Shown one piece after another: positions 7,218-8,038 of a stretch of 8,038 bases of DNA. Source of the stretch: Bacteroidota bacterium (GTDB lineage: Bacteria; Bacteroidota; Bacteroidia; SpSt-205; S141-50). How positions within the stretch are numbered: the stretch's first letter is position 1; each line of letters begins with the position of its first letter. The stretch covers positions 1 through 8,038 of the forward strand of contig WFXK01000062.1 of NCBI GenBank assembly GCA_015490695.1, written 5' to 3'. Under the pieces are notes generated by a model that saw only the letters and a program-made list of their open reading frames with translations, did no database searches and was not told the origin of the DNA. The translations under genes and the position numbers were made by a program.

Positions 7218-7849
7218 TCTGCGTATTGGAAAATAGTGCGCAATTGCTCTACATTGTGGACAGTGATACCTAAATCTTTTAAATAACCGGTTTTAAGGTC
7301 GTAAACCCAGCCATGGATATAGGGATATTCGCTTTGCTTCCATGCACTTTGGATGAAAGAGATTTTAGCTAAATTAAAAACTTGTTCATAGACGTTAAGT
7401 TCTACAAATCTATCCCATCGTTGTTGTTCGTCTTGGATGCTATCCAGTTCTTCTTCGTGGAGGCGATACACGTCTTTTAGATGCAGAAGCCAATTATCTA
7501 AGAAGCCGAAGCTTTTATTGCTCATAGCGGCTTGCACGCCTCCGCAACCATAATGTCCACAAACAATAATGTGTTTTACTTTTAGATAATAAACGGCATA
7601 GTAGACGACGCTTAATAGGTTCGCATCGGTATGGACAACGACATTAGCGATGTTTCTGTGGACGAAGATGCTACCTGGTGGGGCATCGGTAATGGTCAAA
7701 GCAGGGACACGGCTGTCAGAACAGCCTATCCATAAAAAAGTTGGCTGCTGCCCCTTACTGGAACGAATAAAAAACTCTGGGTCTTGTGCTTTTACACGCT
7801 CAACCCATTTACGATTTCCTTCCCAAAGCTTTTGAATCGTCTTTGCCAT
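7214..7849 (-). CDS. can: Beta-carbonic anhydrase, type II (Can-like)
   Basis: Zinc enzyme interconverting CO2 and bicarbonate in the cytosol; supplies bicarbonate to carboxylases. Counting from ATG at 7849 (211 aa), the zinc ligands are Cys43, Asp45, His99 and Cys102 in WIGCSDSRVP and CGHYGCGGVQAA, and Arg47 forms the Asp-Arg dyad. Trp40, Arg65 (VHRN) and Tyr183 (HGWVYD) match the Trp-Arg-Tyr set that forms the inhibitory bicarbonate site in Haemophilus and E. coli enzymes, which marks it as type II and allosteric (family knowledge). FLDNWLLHLKDV and LNVYEQVFNL are also Can-like. A TTG at 7858 would add three residues (MST); the ATG is preferred because MAK... aligns better with family starts. 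No Shine-Dalgarno is seen. The stop overlaps the smpB start by four bases, making a two-gene leftward unit. Confidence 0.96.
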   Translation of the reverse strand: MAKTIQKLWEGNRKWVERVKAQDPEFFIRSSKGQQPTFLWIGCSDSRVPALTITDAPPGSIFVHRNIANVVVHTDANLLSVVYYAVYYLKVKHIIVCGHYGCGGVQAAMSNKSFGFLDNWLLHLKDVYRLHEEELDSIQDEQQRWDRFVELNVYEQVFNLAKISFIQSAWKQSEYPYIHGWVYDLKTGYLKDLGITVHNVEQLRTIFQYAE

Positions 7850-7975
7850 GGTGGACAAAAATAAAAAAAGAGCCCTATGAACCCTCTAAATGGTTCCCCT
7901 CAAAGCATCATTGATAGAAAGAAGTGGTAATATAGAAAAAAGCCCCTTTCCCTTCCTAAAGTTTCTTATGTTTTC

Positions 7976-8038
7976 TCAAATCCCCCAACGCCAACGATAA
8001 TCTAAGCGCCAAAATCCTAAAGTAATTGCATACTGCAC
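7976..8038 (-). CDS. C-terminal end of an unidentified gene, possibly a membrane beta-barrel
   Basis: A minus-strand frame enters from the right edge and ends at TGA (7978-7976), leaving only 20 residues: VQYAITLGFWRLDYRWRWGI. It is rich in Tyr, Trp and Phe with alternating hydrophobic and polar/basic positions, like the last strand of an outer-membrane barrel. This is too short to assign a family, and the first codon shown need not be a start. It points the same way as can, whose start lies about 126 nt downstream, so it may be the preceding gene of that strand. Confidence 0.4.
   Translation of the reverse strand: MQYAITLGFWRLDYRWRWGI

Noticed and set aside
7856..7863. Perfect TANNTTTG match (TATTTTTG on the minus strand) six bases before the can ATG
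   Set aside because: It would give an almost leaderless message, lies in a run of T that produces such matches by chance, and has no TTG at a fitting distance upstream.
7863..7896. Possible minus-strand terminator: GAACC/GGTTC stem (7879-7896) and a T7 run (7863-7869) before can
   Set aside because: The stem is only five base pairs with an eight-base loop, and nine bases separate it from the T-run, so it does not fit an intrinsic terminator well.
1..8038. Mobile element, CRISPR array, defence system, tRNA/rRNA or tmRNA gene
   Set aside because: No transposase, integrase, regularly spaced repeats, terminal inverted repeats or clover-leaf sequence were seen; nearly all of the window is accounted for by ordinary genes.

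Overview
The window looks like chromosomal DNA from a member of the Bacteroidota (Cytophaga-Flavobacterium-Bacteroides group). Three things point there. The 2-oxoacid dehydrogenase E1 is a single alpha-beta fusion of the kind common in that phylum. There is a carboxypeptidase-regulatory-like/DUF5686 outer-membrane protein, a family typical of Bacteroidota. None of the readable starts has a recognisable Shine-Dalgarno sequence. Base composition by eye is in the mid-40s % G+C. Species cannot be assigned from the sequence alone.

Left part (about 1-6723, all on +): four genes in one direction. First comes acetyl-CoA synthetase (acs), missing only its extreme N-terminus. After about 60 nt follows a 695-residue fused E1 alpha/beta 2-oxoacid dehydrogenase. 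One nucleotide later comes a 131-residue hot-dog thioesterase of the FlK-like type with its Thr-Glu-His catalytic set intact. Its 3' end overlaps the start of a DUF5686 outer-membrane protein by about 100 nt in another frame. The first three genes all concern acyl-CoA: Acs makes acetyl-CoA from acetate, E1 starts oxidative decarboxylation of a 2-oxoacid to acyl-CoA (E2 and E3 are not in the window), and the thioesterase can hydrolyse an acyl-CoA. The outer-membrane protein seems functionally separate but is translationally interlocked with the thioesterase.

Middle (about 6701-6786): a convergent junction with two tandem hairpins. The first overlaps the end of the outer-membrane protein gene, the second overlaps the end of smpB. 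Together they look like a compact two-sided transcription stop.

Right part (6768-8038, all on -): a type II beta-carbonic anhydrase (can-like) is followed by smpB, the tmRNA partner, with an ATGA stop/start overlap. Upstream of can, the last 20 codons of another minus-strand gene enter from the window edge; their aromatic, alternating pattern suggests the last strand of a membrane beta-barrel, but this is only a guess.

I see no tRNA, rRNA, CRISPR array, insertion sequence or phage gene. Most of the window is ordinary housekeeping sequence. The items most worth a second look are the overlap that places a signal peptide inside the thioesterase gene, the acyl-CoA gene trio, a CPPC motif in the outer-membrane protein, and a local codon-usage patch in the same gene.
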